A stretch of 64,000 bases of DNA from Fulvia fulva (GCF_020509005.1 NC_063017.1:806001-870000), one strand, 5' to 3'. Shown: positions 19,405-31,300, counted from the first letter of the stretch. Notes: generated by a model not told the origin, from the letters alone. Numbers and translations: made by a program.

Positions 19405-20340
19405 TGAAACTGGGGATCTCGATTGGAAAGTACAGGGCATTGGTGTGCAAGGTGTGAAATACCATGTCATTTGAAAGTAGTGCCTTATTGGCTCTTATGT
19501 AGGGCAAGTTGTTGCCCTGAATTAGTCATCGCAATTTCCTTGGCCAATACCCATTATATCCTTGCACCCTGTAACGCTCATTTCAACCTCATAATCTCAT
19601 CAGCTACAAGGTTATGCCATCTTTCCACAATGTATCATGTATGCCCGGGTCTTACTCCCCTAGTTCCTTGCCCTTACTATAACATTGTAAATGTAACTCT
19701 AATTGACGAAGACGCTGTACAGTAGTCTAGGCAAGTTTCCAAAATAGAATCTCTTTGCAAAAGGGGTCGCGCTCGTACTATCCGCCTATAAGATGCGCGG
19801 CTTGCCTACAGACTAGCTAGCTAAACATAACGACTTCCCACCACATCAATCCTTCACCAACATTCCTATATAATGAATCTCTATCCCATCCTCTTGGCTT
19901 GTATGTCTACGGTCGTTAAAGGATGGCGATGGTGCGATTACGGAGTTTCCGGTAACGGTGATTGCGAGCTGAACGGTCACCATACATACTGTGTACGTAG
20001 CGGCCGAGGACTAATGTTTCACGTCGCTCATAAATAGGTAGTGCGGGCCGCCAGGCCCCAACTTCCCTGTCTGGCGGGACACGAACGTCGAAACGGTAGG
20101 ACCGAACGCGATACCGGAGTGTCATAACAACGGGTTAAGGTTCTGTGCGCCGTAAGGGAGGAGTTGTCGCGATCCAAGCGTGTACATAGGCAAGAGCCCA
20201 ACATCAAAACTCGAGGCCACGTACGCCAAGAATCAGGCGGCTGATTGGTCACCTGTAGCCTCTTAAAGAGCAACACTGGTCTATTCTAGATAGACACATG
20301 CAATACACAACCTGCTCTTGAGACACCCTATATGAGCCCG
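19405..20340 (+). repeat. Duplicated cassette, copy 2 (flanks plus small secreted-protein gene)
   Basis: The left flank (19405-19640) and right flank (20230-20340) match those of the copy at 7301-8590, and a secreted cysteine-rich protein gene lies between. This copy has few RIP-type changes. The gene is about 230 bp from the flank on each side. I read this as an old segmental duplication that spread a small secreted-protein gene. Confidence 0.7.
19873..20155 (+). CDS. Small secreted cysteine-rich protein 2 (effector-like), 77 aa, one intron
   Basis: Exon 1 (19873-19992) starts MNLYPILLACMSTVVKG, a short signal peptide, then has Cys 21, 31 and 40. Unspliced, the frame ends at TAG 20035. A 49-bp intron is well supported: donor GTACGT at 19993, branch-like GACTAAT near 20010, acceptor TAG ending at 20041. 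Splicing shifts into a frame that at once gives a second Cys, so exon 1 ends TYC and exon 2 starts CGPPGPNFP. Exon 2 ends FCAP with TAA at 20153-20155. The product has the pattern C-x9-C-x8-CC-x26-C-x6-C after the signal. It looks secreted and disulfide-bonded, like many fungal effector candidates. I do not know the family or activity. It lies in the same duplicated cassette as the gene at 7862, which also has a CC pair. Confidence 0.65.
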
Positions 20341-20742
20341 TACAATGACTTCCCACACTTCTAACGTGATAGTAAATAGGGCCGGTAGAAGGAGTAGTAG
20401 TAATGTATACTCCGTTATATCTAAGAGAAATATAGTAACTTAGAAGTTATTTCTAGAGATAATAGTAGCCCTCTATAACTTACTACTCTTTAGTCGCGCT
20501 AACGGATAATACGATAGTACTAGCAGTAGATTTAAGCCTATTACTTAGAAACGCGCTACTAATAAGATTTAGGAAGTAGTACCTAAGTACTTAAAGGATA
20601 AGGTAAATAAGGATAAGGTATAGAGCCGTACTAACGCTAAATACGGTAACCTTAAGAAGTAGCGCTATCTATATAGTCTTTCCGGTTAGAGTCGTAACCT
20701 ACGTACTAGATTACCTACTACTAGTAAGGAGAGTATAGATAC
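20341..20742. other. RIP-mutated stretch of unknown origin
   Basis: The plus strand gives a Lys/Arg-rich, coding-like reading with stops near 20560-20740 (for example KYLKDKVNKDKVWSRTN with one stop read as Trp), which suggests a degraded protein gene or transposon, but I cannot name it. It abuts the left LTR of the Copia element. Confidence 0.3.
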
Positions 20743-20960
20743 TATTAAATAGGTACGAGTTGCGTAGTAGTAGAAGACGGCGGATTATACGAAAGACGAA
20801 GAAGGACCTAATAGGATAGCGTGTATCTATATCTAGTATCGCCGGTGTTAGTATAGGTGTTTTAGGAGAGACAGCTATATTTAGGACTTGACTAGTAAGC
20901 CCTAATTACTAATCCCCCTAAGCACCTAATATTGACCCTATGACCTATATATTCTTAACA
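20743..20960 (-). repeat. Copia 3' LTR
   Basis: It pairs with 25983-26204 over its whole length with scattered transitions, mainly of RIP type, and small indels near 20785-20800. On the element strand the purine-rich AAGTAGGAG just before it is a possible polypurine tract. Confidence 0.85.
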
Positions 20961-21199
20961 CTCCTACTTAGGTCAGAAGGTCTCAAACAATCCCTTATAT
21001 AAGCTAGAGCTACCTTATAAAGTTTTGAAACTGCTAGCTATTAAGGGGCTTAGTCAGCCTATTAGCAACTATGTCCTTTATATAGTAGTAATCTACTACA
21101 ACCTTTCTTTACTACTAGAGTTTCCTAATATAGTGGTATACCACATTAATATACTTTGACCTATTATAGACATAGGCATCTTTAATAAAGGTCAAAGCT

Positions 21200-22908
21200 A
21201 CTTAGATGTCACCTATAAGCTTCACGGGTCTTAGCTCATTAATAGTACTACTTGCCTTGATTCTAGGTTAGAATAAACACTCTCTAACTAGGTCAGGACA
21301 CCTTATCTCTCTAAGGACTATAGTAAGAAACTGTGACTACTTAGCTACTATATTTATAGCTATAAACTCAGCCTCTATTATTAATGTAGTAACAGACTTC
21401 TACTTCCTACTTATCTAGGACATAGGTGATCTATAAAGGAACTATATATGTCTAAGGACTGAGACTCTATCTGCCTTGTCTATAGTATAATCAGAATCTA
21501 AGTATCCCTAGAGAATACCTCCTCCTCTTCTATATATTAAGCCTAGGTCTAGGTATGATCTTAGATATCTAGAGAGTTACTTTAAAGCTCTAAGATGTTG
21601 CTTTAAAGGGTTAGCAATATATAAGCCGATTCTTCTAAGGGGGAAAGCAAGGTCTGGCCTTGTTGTTGTTATTAGCTATATCTAGGTACTATTGCAACTC
21701 TAGTACTCCTGTTTGTTACACCTCTTATCTATAGTAGCTAAAGGTCTTAGATCCTTATAGCTGTCTATAGGTAAGAGTGTAGGTGTGGCCTTCTCTAGAG
21801 AGATACCTATCTTAGTAAGGTTAGTTTGGATGTAGTGTCCTTGATTAAGCTTTATAGTACCTTAGGACCTGTTTCTTATAATCCTTATTCTAAGGATCTT
21901 CTTAGGTTCCCTAAGATCTTTGATCTTAAACACTCTTCTAAATTTAGCCTTGAACCACTAAACATCTAACAGCTTTGGAGCTGTAATAGGGATGTTATCT
22001 ATATAGGTAAGGACTATAATGTCTCTTCCTCTATAGATAAGTAGGTATAGATTCACCTAGGACTAGGTGGATCTAATCTGTTCTAGCTTAGCAATACAGA
22101 GCTTGTTCTAATCTCTAGCTACTTGCTTTAGTCTATATAGGCTTCTAAGGACCTTGAAGACCATATTTAGTGGAATTTCAACACCTAGGGGTGGGATCAT
22201 ATAGATGTCTTCAAGAAGGCTGCTTTCGGTAAAAGTATTGTTCACATCCACCTAGTACATCTCAAGATCTCTCTTATATACTATAGCTATGAAGACCCTA
22301 AGGGTATTATACCTAACAGTAGGTGCAAAGATCTCTTTAAAGTCAACACTATATTTCTGTGAAAACCCTCTTGTAACCAGTCTTGCCTTGAACTGTTCAA
22401 TAGCTCTACTGATCATTCTTTTTACATCAAAAACCTACTTAGATATAACCAGGTTTGCACCCCTTAGTAGTACAACTGGATCTAAGGTGTTGTTGCTTCC
22501 TAAGGCAATAAGTTCTTTCTAGATTGCCTCTTTCCACATATGTTTCCAATTAGGGTCTCCCACTGCCTCCTTATAGGACTTTGGGATTGGCACTTCCTGC
22601 TGGTAGGCTATGGCCTGCCTAACAGTAGCAAATGTATATCCCTCTACATCATTCAGGATTCCCTCAACCCAGCTCATAGTTGGATCAAAATGAAACATCT
22701 GAGCAATCAATGCCCTATAATGCTTGGCTTTATGCTCAGCAGAGCCATTATCTTCATCCCCCCTTGACCTCTTATTGCCTACAAGCTGAGGTGGCTGTTG
22801 AGGTTGATCCTCCTGAACAAGTTCCTCTTCCTTTTCTTTTCTTGGAGTCCCCTCTACTCCACTCTTCTGGTATTCTCTAATGTCTTTTAGAGGTTGGGGA
22901 AGTTGCAC
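21200..22908 (-). pseudogene. Copia reverse transcriptase and RNase H
   Basis: The open piece 22908-22519 covers the acidic linker and the first conserved part of the RVT_2 domain (EVPIPKSYKEAVGDPNWKHM). The domain continues, with stops, to the catalytic motif near 22010-21985, where the reading is YIDNI and not the usual YVDDI. The Asp-to-Asn change is a RIP-type transition that destroys catalysis. RNase H follows to about 21200. Confidence 0.78.
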
Positions 22909-22999
22909 AAACAGAGGCTTTGCCTAGAGCTACTGTGGCTGCATTGATGAACTGGAGACCTGAGCAGGAGGTCTTCCAACGGGGTTTCTCTTCAGGGCT

Positions 23000-24190
23000 C
23001 TGCTTGACTGGTTTGTGAAGGTGATGCCAAGATCTATATCACCCCCCTTCTTATTCTCAAACCAGTCAACTTGCCCGTGTGTTTTGATAGCTTTCATATC
23101 AGGCTCCCAACAGAGCCATTGCTTTGTGGTGTTCTCTATATAGCTAACAAAGACAACTTCTTTACCCCTATTCATGAGCTTGTCACTTCTCAAGCCTTGA
23201 GGTTAGGATCTCGGGTCTACATAGACCACTGCTTTACATCCCTAGACTCTTAAATGGTCAACTGATGGTACCTAGCCAGTAAAGGCATCTTCTAGTGAAA
23301 GAGTAGTACCATCTATCATTGGTCTATTTGGAGATCTGTTTCTGACCATAGTTTGAGTAATAAGGGCCTCTAGCCAGAATTCAACTAGCATATTTGAGTC
23401 CTCAAGCATAGCTCTCACTGTATTCTCAGAGGCTTGGATTGACCTTTCCACAGGTCCATTCTGAAGTGAGTTGTAGGCATCAGTTGTGTCTATCTGAATG
23501 CCAAACTCCTTCTCCCACTGTTTTAGCAAGGAAAGAATTTCCCTTGCACCATCACTACGGATTACAGATAGAAAACACCTTGAGCTGTTCTCTACCTGAA
23601 CCTTCTATTGCTTTAGAGCTGTAGGAGCATTACTCCTAGCCTTCAAAGGGATTACCCACTTCTTCCTCAAGAAGTTGTCTATAATCTCAAGCCAGTACTT
23701 GAAGCCAAGTCTTGAGACTGCACCTTGAAAAGGCCCACAGATGTCAATAGAGATGAGGGCCAGGCTCTCTCCTTTCCTCTCTGTGGAAGGTCCTTTGAAC
23801 TTCCTCATGTTTGCAAGGGAGCAGACCTTGCAGTTCTGGTGATCAGAAGGAACAGGAATGGGATCTATCTTGTCAGTGACTCTATACAGTTCTCTTAGCA
23901 GTCCCTTGCTAAGGTGTGCACATCTTCTATGCTATAGCTCCTACTGGTCCTGGGACTCAGTGGCAGTCATAGCCTGTTCTATATCACACTCAAAATGTGT
24001 ACCTAACTTGGACAGATCCAAGTCATGCTCCTATAGAGAGGCATATGCTTGAGGCATAGCTTCAAGCTGCTCTGAAACACTTTGAATGAATGGAACACCC
24101 CCTCTCAGCTTTGTCTAGACAACAGGTTTTCCAGAAAGGGATTTGAGGGTGAAACTGGGTAGTTAGACAGCAAACTGTTGGCTGAACTGA
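23000..24190 (-). pseudogene. Copia integrase
   Basis: Open pieces at 23808-23605 (ISIDICGPFQGAVSRLGFKY: first catalytic Asp of the integrase core) and 23529-23272 (GIQIDTTDAYNSLQNGPVER: the region with the catalytic Glu, then the partner helix). A further piece at 23193-22930 holds the end of the integrase C-terminal part (EVVFVSYIENTTKQW). The His/Cys zinc region near 23830-24000 is broken. The enzyme inserts element cDNA into the chromosome. It is inactive here because of stops between the pieces. Confidence 0.8.
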
Positions 24191-24192
24191 TT

Positions 24193-25320
24193 CTAAGAGA
24201 CAAGGCTAACTCCAAGGCCAGGAACAAACAAAACATTCTTCAAGACAATCTGCTTCCTAGAAGGGCCACCCATCACTACACTCCCCTCATGTGTGGCATG
24301 TAGGTAGCCACCCCCAACCTTGATCCACTTCCTCTTCTGAAGAGGTTTCAGGGTCCTAAAAAGTGAATCCTGGTCAGTCATATAGGATGAAGCACAAGAG
24401 TCAAGCAACCACTCTGAGGAGGGGTACTTGCTTTTGGCTTCCACAGTTGAATGGGCAATCTCATCAACTTCATCATCCTCTGATGGTGTCTCAGGGTCTG
24501 ATGAGTCTTCCTGGGTTGCATGGGCTCTTACAGGCTTCTTGGTGGATGAGGCTTTCTTCTTCTGGCTGTCACCCACCTTCCTTGTAAGGTCCTTCATCAC
24601 CACTAGGATGTGCCTCAGGCTTGGGGATGGGGACCTCCTTCTTGGTGGTGATGATTGTCTCTTTGCAACAGAGGTGTTTCCTCTGTTAAGCTTGTCCTTC
24701 CTGACAGTATGCTTGGCTCTAGAGAGGTGTGGGCAATCCTTGATCACATGATCACTATCACAGAGATAGCAGGTGATCTTGCCCTGGAAACCTCTTCCTG
24801 CAAACATTGCTGTTTCCTTAGATACAACTTCCAGCCTAGATTCATGTGACTCAAGCAGTTGTAGACAATCTTTATATAACAGTCCTGGCTAGGCCAGGAT
24901 AGTGTTCTTAGTCTCAAGATACACCTCAGGCAGGGCTTGAAGCAGATGCTTCAGCTTCCTTGTAGGCTCTCTATAGTGAGCCTCTGCTGGGTCAACTTCA
25001 GCAATCCTTCTTACAAGATTGCCAAGGTGGACCTAGGCCTGTCTAATGGTTATGCCATCTATCATTCTAAAGTTAATCAATTCTTGAACAACTGTCATTA
25101 TATATACAGCATAAACCTTGCTGTACTTTGCCCTCATCTTGAGCTAGATCTCTCCAGCTTGTCTCATCTCTAACACCTTATCTTAGTCATCTTGTGAAAG
25201 GCAGATGAAGATCTTATATCTTGCCTTTACATTTGCTTTCCTCCTAACTGGACTGTATCTTGACTCTCCAAGTCCAGGTAAGGGATCTGATAACTTAGAT
25301 AGTGTTAAGGAGCTAGGTGT
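24193..25320 (-). pseudogene. Copia gag and protease
   Basis: The segment 24807-24193 is open for 204 codons. It has a zinc knuckle (CYLCDSDHVIKDC), a Ser/Arg/Pro-rich basic linker, an acidic stretch, and the retroviral-type protease start LLDSCASSYMTDQ, the Copia form of the D-S/T-G/C-A active site. It ends in VLFVPGLGVSLVS, the usual strand after the protease flap. Upstream (24810-25320) is the broken gag capsid part. Gag packages the RNA and protease cuts the polyprotein. Stops upstream of 24807 and after 24193 are of RIP type. Confidence 0.82.
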
Positions 25321-25324
25321 GCTT

Positions 25325-25982
25325 AATAATAGATAGCTTCTATCGATAACCTAAAGCACATCTTGAGCTTCAAGATAGTCTTATATTAATAAGAACTATG
25401 TCCTCTAGTTGTCCTTAGTTAGGGTAGGTACTACTCTCCTCCTACTAAGGGTGCTATGTCCAGTTTCCTCTATGCTTTTATATATAGGACAGGATAGCTA
25501 CCTATAGAAGAAAGGTATTCGTTCGTACGCGATCGGATCGATAGGAGGTGAACCGAACGCAAGGTTGATAGTAGAGAGAATAGCTATCTACTAGAAAGCG
25601 AGGAAAGTCGGTCGTAAGGATCGTGTTTCTAAGACACTGTCTATAGCTCTCTTAGGGGAGGGTGTTCTAAGACACTACGGCTCTCTTAGACGGAACAGTT
25701 AGTTAGTAAGGATAACGCGATGTCCTAAGAGCAACTCTTCCTAGTAGGCTCGCCTACCTTTCTAAGGTATTAGTATAGGCTTCTCTTCTAACCCTCTAAG
25801 TTAGTCAAAGTCTAATAGTGCCTTACTAGGCTCTTTCACGACTAATATACACCTATAGCGAGCTATAGCTTCCTATATAATACGGAGGCGGCCTCTAGTC
25901 TACCCTTCCTTTTAGTATTATAGAGGAATAACTACTACGACTTTAATCTATAAGACCTAGAGGCTAACCTAGGCTCATAACC
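25325..25982 (-). other. Copia 5' leader
   Basis: Noncoding in every frame, between the 5' LTR and gag. It contains an imperfect direct repeat at about 25628-25700, TTCTAAGACACT...GCTCTCTTAG twice, separated by a G-rich spacer. No promoter or packaging signal can be proved. Confidence 0.45.
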
Positions 25983-26204
25983 TATTAAACAGGTACGGAT
26001 TGCGTAGCCGTAGAAGATAGGAATTATAGATTATATAAATGAAGAAGGACCTAGTAGGATAGCGTATATCTATATATAGTATCGCTAGTTAATAGTATAG
26101 GTATTTTAGGAGGGACAGCTATACTTAGGAGTTGACTAGTAAGCCCTAATTACTGATCCCCCTAAGCACCTAATGTTGACCCTATAACCTATATATTCTT
26201 AACA
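25983..26204 (-). repeat. Copia 5' LTR
   Basis: It pairs with the left LTR. It ends at AACA (26204) and carries the promoter region of the element, though no TATA box can be singled out in TA-mutated DNA. Confidence 0.85.
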
Positions 26205-26397
26205 ATTAGTTAAATAAACTAGGCTTCTAGAGAGAACCTACTTAGTAATAATAAGAGGCTAGCGATAGTATTACCAAGTATAGAAGAGGATAATCTATAC
26301 CGTAAGTAGTCTATTTGCCGCCGTCTTATAGTAATACGATAGATTAAGTATAATCACGAGTCTAGAATAATTCTCGGCGCCGCTAGGTATATTCAAA

Positions 26398-28198
26398 TAT
26401 AGATAGATAGATAGATAGATATTTCATTAAGCTATTATAGTATAGTATAGCCTTTATAGCTATACTATCTTATTTGCTATATATAAATAGGAAACTATGT
26501 CGGTAGAAACCCCTCCTCTCTCCTATAGGTCCTATCTCTCGTCCCTATACCTTACGCTTTCCTTATTAATAATACGCTAGTATTATAGGCCTGCCCTAAT
26601 AACTACCCTATCGGCAACCCCTCGAGCTTCCGCCTCTTATCTATCTACTCTTCCGTCTCCTTTACTAGGCTAAATTGTTAGAAGAAACCTTATTATAGTA
26701 TCTACCGTATAATCCGGCGGATATTACCTTTGTCTTCGCTAAGGGACTTATAGTCCCTTCTCTCTACTTAATATCTCTATGTATTCCTACCGCTTACCTA
26801 CTACGGGTATCGTAGTAGTATATACTCCGGGTTTTACTATAGGTAGCTATATTAGTAAGCTAAGCTCTCGATATCTAGTACGTATCTTCTAAATAGGTAG
26901 GCCCTTAACCTAATATATTCGGACCTAATTTAGATTGCTATACTTACTTCGGCCCTAGTAAGGTCCTTATATAGTTAGTAGTTATGTCTCTAGAAGGTTC
27001 GAAGTACTATTAGGCCTATTGTCTTAGAGGGTCTCTTTTTCTATTCCTACTCCTATAGGTAGCTCGCTACTTATTCTATAAGGCTCTAGGTCTTTGCCTT
27101 ACTTCCATAGGCCTAGCGGACTCTCTACTCCTCTACTTTCCGCTCCTACTATTTAGTACTTATGTATACGGCTATAAAGGTCTTAAGGTCGTTCTCCTTT
27201 TAGCTTATCCTATATCCGGGTTCTCTCTAGTAGCGGTTTGCGATCTTCCTCTTTATCTCTTAGATAGTAGTCTATACTAGATAGTTACTTATCTTTACGG
27301 TGTACTAGGTTCTTATTCCCCTTATATATTAGGCTATTAGGGGTGTTCCGGTCTCTATCTCTACCTTATCCGTCGGTATCGTCCTATAGGCCCCTAGTAT
27401 CCGTCGTAGGCTACCCGCCTACGCGCGGTTAAGGGGTGACTCTATCCGCCTCGGGATTAGTTTGCCCACTCCGCCCGTAGCCTATATCTACGCCCCGTAA
27501 AGTATTGCCGGGTTTACTATTACCTTATATATTATCTCCGCCTTCTCGAACGTCGCCCCCTAGATAGATACTATTAGTCTCTTTACCGAAGCCTCGTTAG
27601 TCCGGGCTCGGTCTAGAGCCTTCTTAATCTATAGGTTCTAGCTTAGCTTCGGGTCGAGCTAGATCCCTAGAACCCTAAGCTCGCTAGAAGGTTTCGTCTC
27701 GTATCCCTAGATATTTACTACTACCCTATTAGTGTCTCTCCTCGAGTAGGCGGTAGTTCTACTCTATAGAGTTAGACTAGGCGAGGATATTAGTTTCGTC
27801 GACAAATCCCGATACTAAGGTTTACGGGGAGGTTAGTAGTAGGTTAAGGTCCGCTATAAAGGTAATAAATAGGATAGGAGAGGGAGTAGATCCTTAAGGA
27901 ATCCTAGTCGTTACTTTTACCGGATCGGATCTATACCTTCCGAGAAGGATATTTGTTGTCCGGTCTTAGAGGAAGGAGTAGACAAATTCTATAGCCTAGA
28001 GGGGAATACCTATCGATTGTAGGATATAGATAAGCCTTTAGTATAAGATATTATCGAACGCTCCTAAGATATTAAGAGAGTATAGTAACGCTACCCGGTT
28101 CCTACCGTAGTACTAGAGGGTTTAGATCTATTCCGTAACTAGTTCTATTACTATAGCATTAACCGTTAGCTCCGTCCGCCTATCTATATTACTAGGAG
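26398..28198 (-). mobile_element. LINE family B, 5'-truncated copy
   Basis: A minus-strand Tad1-like LINE fragment. Its 3' tail is the GATA/TCTA repeat at 26400-26421. The 3' UTR and reverse transcriptase part match the full copy at 28387-32861 base for base over long runs. At the catalytic site near 27795 the reading is FVDE, because the second Asp codon has changed, and that change is not of RIP type. At about 28199 the LINE stops at a short Gypsy-3 piece. Confidence 0.8.
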
Positions 28199-28282
28199 TA
28201 GGTAGTATAGACGACTAACTACCCTAGTAAGTAAGGGCGCGTCTAGTAACCTTAGGAAAGCTTACGCGTAGGTATATATATT
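28199..28282 (-). mobile_element. Short piece of Gypsy-3 leader and LTR edge
   Basis: This is the reverse complement of 59826-59905, the sequence immediately inside the 5' LTR of the Gypsy-3 copy near the window's right end, plus about a dozen bases of the LTR terminus (TATATATATTTG). It is a remnant only some 80 bp long. Confidence 0.7.
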
Positions 28283-28386
28283 TGTTTAGGGAATAGGAGG
28301 CGTAGACAAGCCGATCCCGAAACGGATAGAGCAACCCCTAAACAGGATATAGGTAGGCAACCTACGTAGGATACTAGGCGTATATA
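28283..28386 (+). mobile_element. LINE family B, plus-strand copy, first piece
   Basis: This is the reverse complement of 29374-29468. It is the upstream part of a plus-strand LINE B copy that resumes at 32862, with the full-length minus-strand LINE B inserted between the two. Its last 15 bases are the duplicated target TACTAGGCGTATATA. Confidence 0.8.
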
Positions 28387-31300
28387 GATAGATAGATAGA
28401 TAGATATTTTATTAAGCTATTATAGTGCCCTTTGGCCTATATAGCTATACTATCTTGTTTTCGTATATAAAGAGGGGAAACCGTATTAGTAAAAACCCCT
28501 CCTCCTTCCCGCCTGTCTTTTCCTCCTAGTTGTTTTCTTAAATTTCCCTTATTAAGGGTACGCTAGTATTATAGGCCTACCCTAATAACTATCTTATCTA
28601 TAACCCCCCTAGCTCCCGCCTCTTATCTATCTACTCCTCCGTCTTACTAGCGAGGCTAAACTACTAGAGGTATCCCTACTATAGTATCTACCGAGAGATT
28701 CGGCAAATGTTACCTTTGTCCCTAATAATTGACTTATAGTCTCTCCTTCCCGCTTAGTACCTCTAATTTCTCCTACCTCTCGCCTACTATAGGCATCGTA
28801 GTAGTATATATTCTAGGTTTTACGATAGGTAGCTATACTAGTAGGCTAGGCTATAGATGTCTAGTACGCGTCTCCTAAATAGGTAGGCCCTTAATCTAAT
28901 ATATTCGGACCTAATTTGGATCGCTATACTTACTTCCGCCCTTATTAGGTCCCTATATAGCTAGTAATTGTGTCTCTAGAAGGCTCGGAGTACTATCGGG
29001 CCTATTATCTTAGGGGGCTTCCTTTTCTAGTCCTACTCTTATAGGTAGCTCGCTATCTATTCCGCTAGGCTTTAGGTCTTAGCCTTGCTCCCGCCGGCCT
29101 AGCGAGTCCTACGCTCCTCCTCTCCTCGTGCTAGCCATTCGGTACTTGTCTATACGGCCGTAAAGGTAGTAAGGTCATCCTCTTTTTAGCTTGTCCTATG
29201 TCCGGCCCCTCTCCGGTAGCGGCTTTCTATCTTATTCTTTGCCTCCTAGGTCGTAGTTTATACTAGGTAATCCGTCGTCTTTGCCGCGTATTAAATTCTT
29301 ATTCCCCGGATATACTAGCCGATTAGTAGTGTTCCTATCTCTATTTCTACCGTACTTATTAACGTTGTCTTATATACGCCTAGTACCCTATATAGGTTGC
29401 CTACCTATATCCTGTTTAGGGGTTACTCTATCCGTTTCGGGATCGGCTTGCCTACGCCTCCTATTCCCTAAATCTATACCCCGTATAATATAGCTAGTCT
29501 AATAATCGCCTTATATATTACTCTTACCTTATCGAATGTTACTCCCTATATAGATACCGTAAGCCTCTTTATCGAGGCTTTATTAACTTGCGCTCGACTC
29601 TAGGCTTTCTTAATCTATACATTCTAGCTTAGCTTCGGGTCGAGCTAGATCCCTAGTACTCGTAGCTCCGCTAATAGCTTGGTCTCGTAGCCTTAGATTC
29701 TTACCGCCGCCTTTATATTATAGTGTGTTCTCGCTTTACTAAAGTGTATAAGTTAGTACTTTTTAGGGGCGAACCGGGCACTATGCTTCTTTACCTACTC
29801 CTCGCATTTCTTATACCTATCTTTAAGGAGGCGACAGTTCTCTTCTATCGAGTCTGACTAGGCTAGGATGTTTATATCGTCTACGAACCCCGATACTAAG
29901 GTTTGCGGAGAGGTGAGTAGGGGGATTAGATCCGACATAAATATTAGAAATAGGATAGGGGAGAGAGTAGATCCCTAAGGTATTCTAGTCTCTACCTTTA
30001 CCGGGTCGGACGTATACCTTCCTAGGACTAGGTATGTCGTCCGTTCCTAGAGAAAGGAGTAGACGAACGTCGTTGCCTACTAGGGGATGCCTTTCTACTA
30101 TAGGATATATATTAGCCTTTAGTATAAGACGTTGTCGAAGGCCCCTACAATGTCGAGGGATAGTAAGGACGCCGCTCGGTTCCTACCGTAGTACTATAGG
30201 GTCTGAATTTGCTCCGTAATTAGCTCTATTACTATTAGTATCGATCTCTAGCTTCTTCCCCCTATCTATGTTACTAGGAGTACGTAGTTGTCCTCGGTAA
30301 GCTACGTAAGTCTCTAGGCTACTATCTTTTCTAGGACCTTCCCTATCGTATTTAGAAGTACAATTAGTCTATACGACTTAGGCTAAGTATAGTCCTCCTT
30401 CTATAGCTTACGTAGCACTACTGTTATAGACTCTCTATACGGCTTCGGGTGATACCCTAGCCGTAGGTACGCGGTAAATAGGTTTATAAGGCTCGGCGCG
30501 ATCTCTTCTCTATACTCTTTTAGCAGTATGTTTAGTATCCTATCTAGGCCTAGGGCTTTTCGTCCTTTTAGCTTACTTATAACTCCTATTACTATATTAG
30601 AGCTAACCGCCTAATCTATGTCTAGGGGATCCGGGTATATACTCGGGTCGATATCCGTAAGGTCTACCTCTCCTTACGTCGAAAAGAAATGGTCGGCTAA
30701 TGCTTTTGCCTTGCCCCGGGGCGTAGCCTAGGCAATCCCTTCGCGGTCTACGATTAGGGGGAAGTGAGGGGTTTGCTGCTCTTTAGGTAGTCGTGCCTAT
30801 TTAGTAAGTCTCTACATCTGTTCCGGGTTTTCTATAACGAGCCCGATCGTCGCTCTCTAGTCCTATAGCTTATCGCGTCTTATCTATGCCTTCTTCTCTT
30901 ATGTCGCGCGACAGTATTGCTTCTACGTCTTTTAGGTGTGCTCCTTTGTCTACTATTGCCTTGCCCTTCTAGCCTCCCTTACCTTCGTAGAGTCTTTAGG
31001 GGTCTAGAAGGCCTTCTACTACGTTAAGGGCCGGAGTAACGGCGTATATTGTTCCGCTACTTGCTATATAACCGAGGTAATCTGTTCCGCCACCTAATCT
31101 AGCTAAGCTGTCGTCTCGAGTTCTCTATAATATAGTAGGTTCGCTATTAGGAAGCCTCTTATATCGTCCTAGCGTGCCTTCTTCTAGTTACGGCGTAGTT
31201 CGCTTACTAGCTCCTCTATCGCCTTCACCCCTAGCGTCGTTTAGATAGGGATATAGTCTAAGGAGGCTTCTAGCGCGTAGTTCGGTCGGTATTAGACTAG

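Larger units (their letters stand above)
20743..26204 (-). mobile_element. Ty1/Copia LTR retrotransposon, both LTRs present
   Basis: The 3' LTR is at 20743-20960 (218 bp) and the 5' LTR at 25983-26204 (222 bp), both running from TATTAAA to TTCTTAACA, the RIP-altered form of TG...CA ends. Just inside the 5' LTR, on the minus strand, the sequence GGTTATGAGC could be the primer site. The coding order is gag, protease, integrase, reverse transcriptase, RNase H, which is typical of Copia and not Gypsy. The outer 5-bp neighbours (GATAC and ATTAG) do not match, so the element may be a recombinant or its flanks were rearranged. Mutation is light in the middle and heavy at both ends. Confidence 0.9.

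Noticed and set aside
20743..26204. Copia target-site duplication
   Set aside because: The 5-bp neighbours GATAC and ATTAG do not match, and no shift of one or two bases helps, so I do not claim one.
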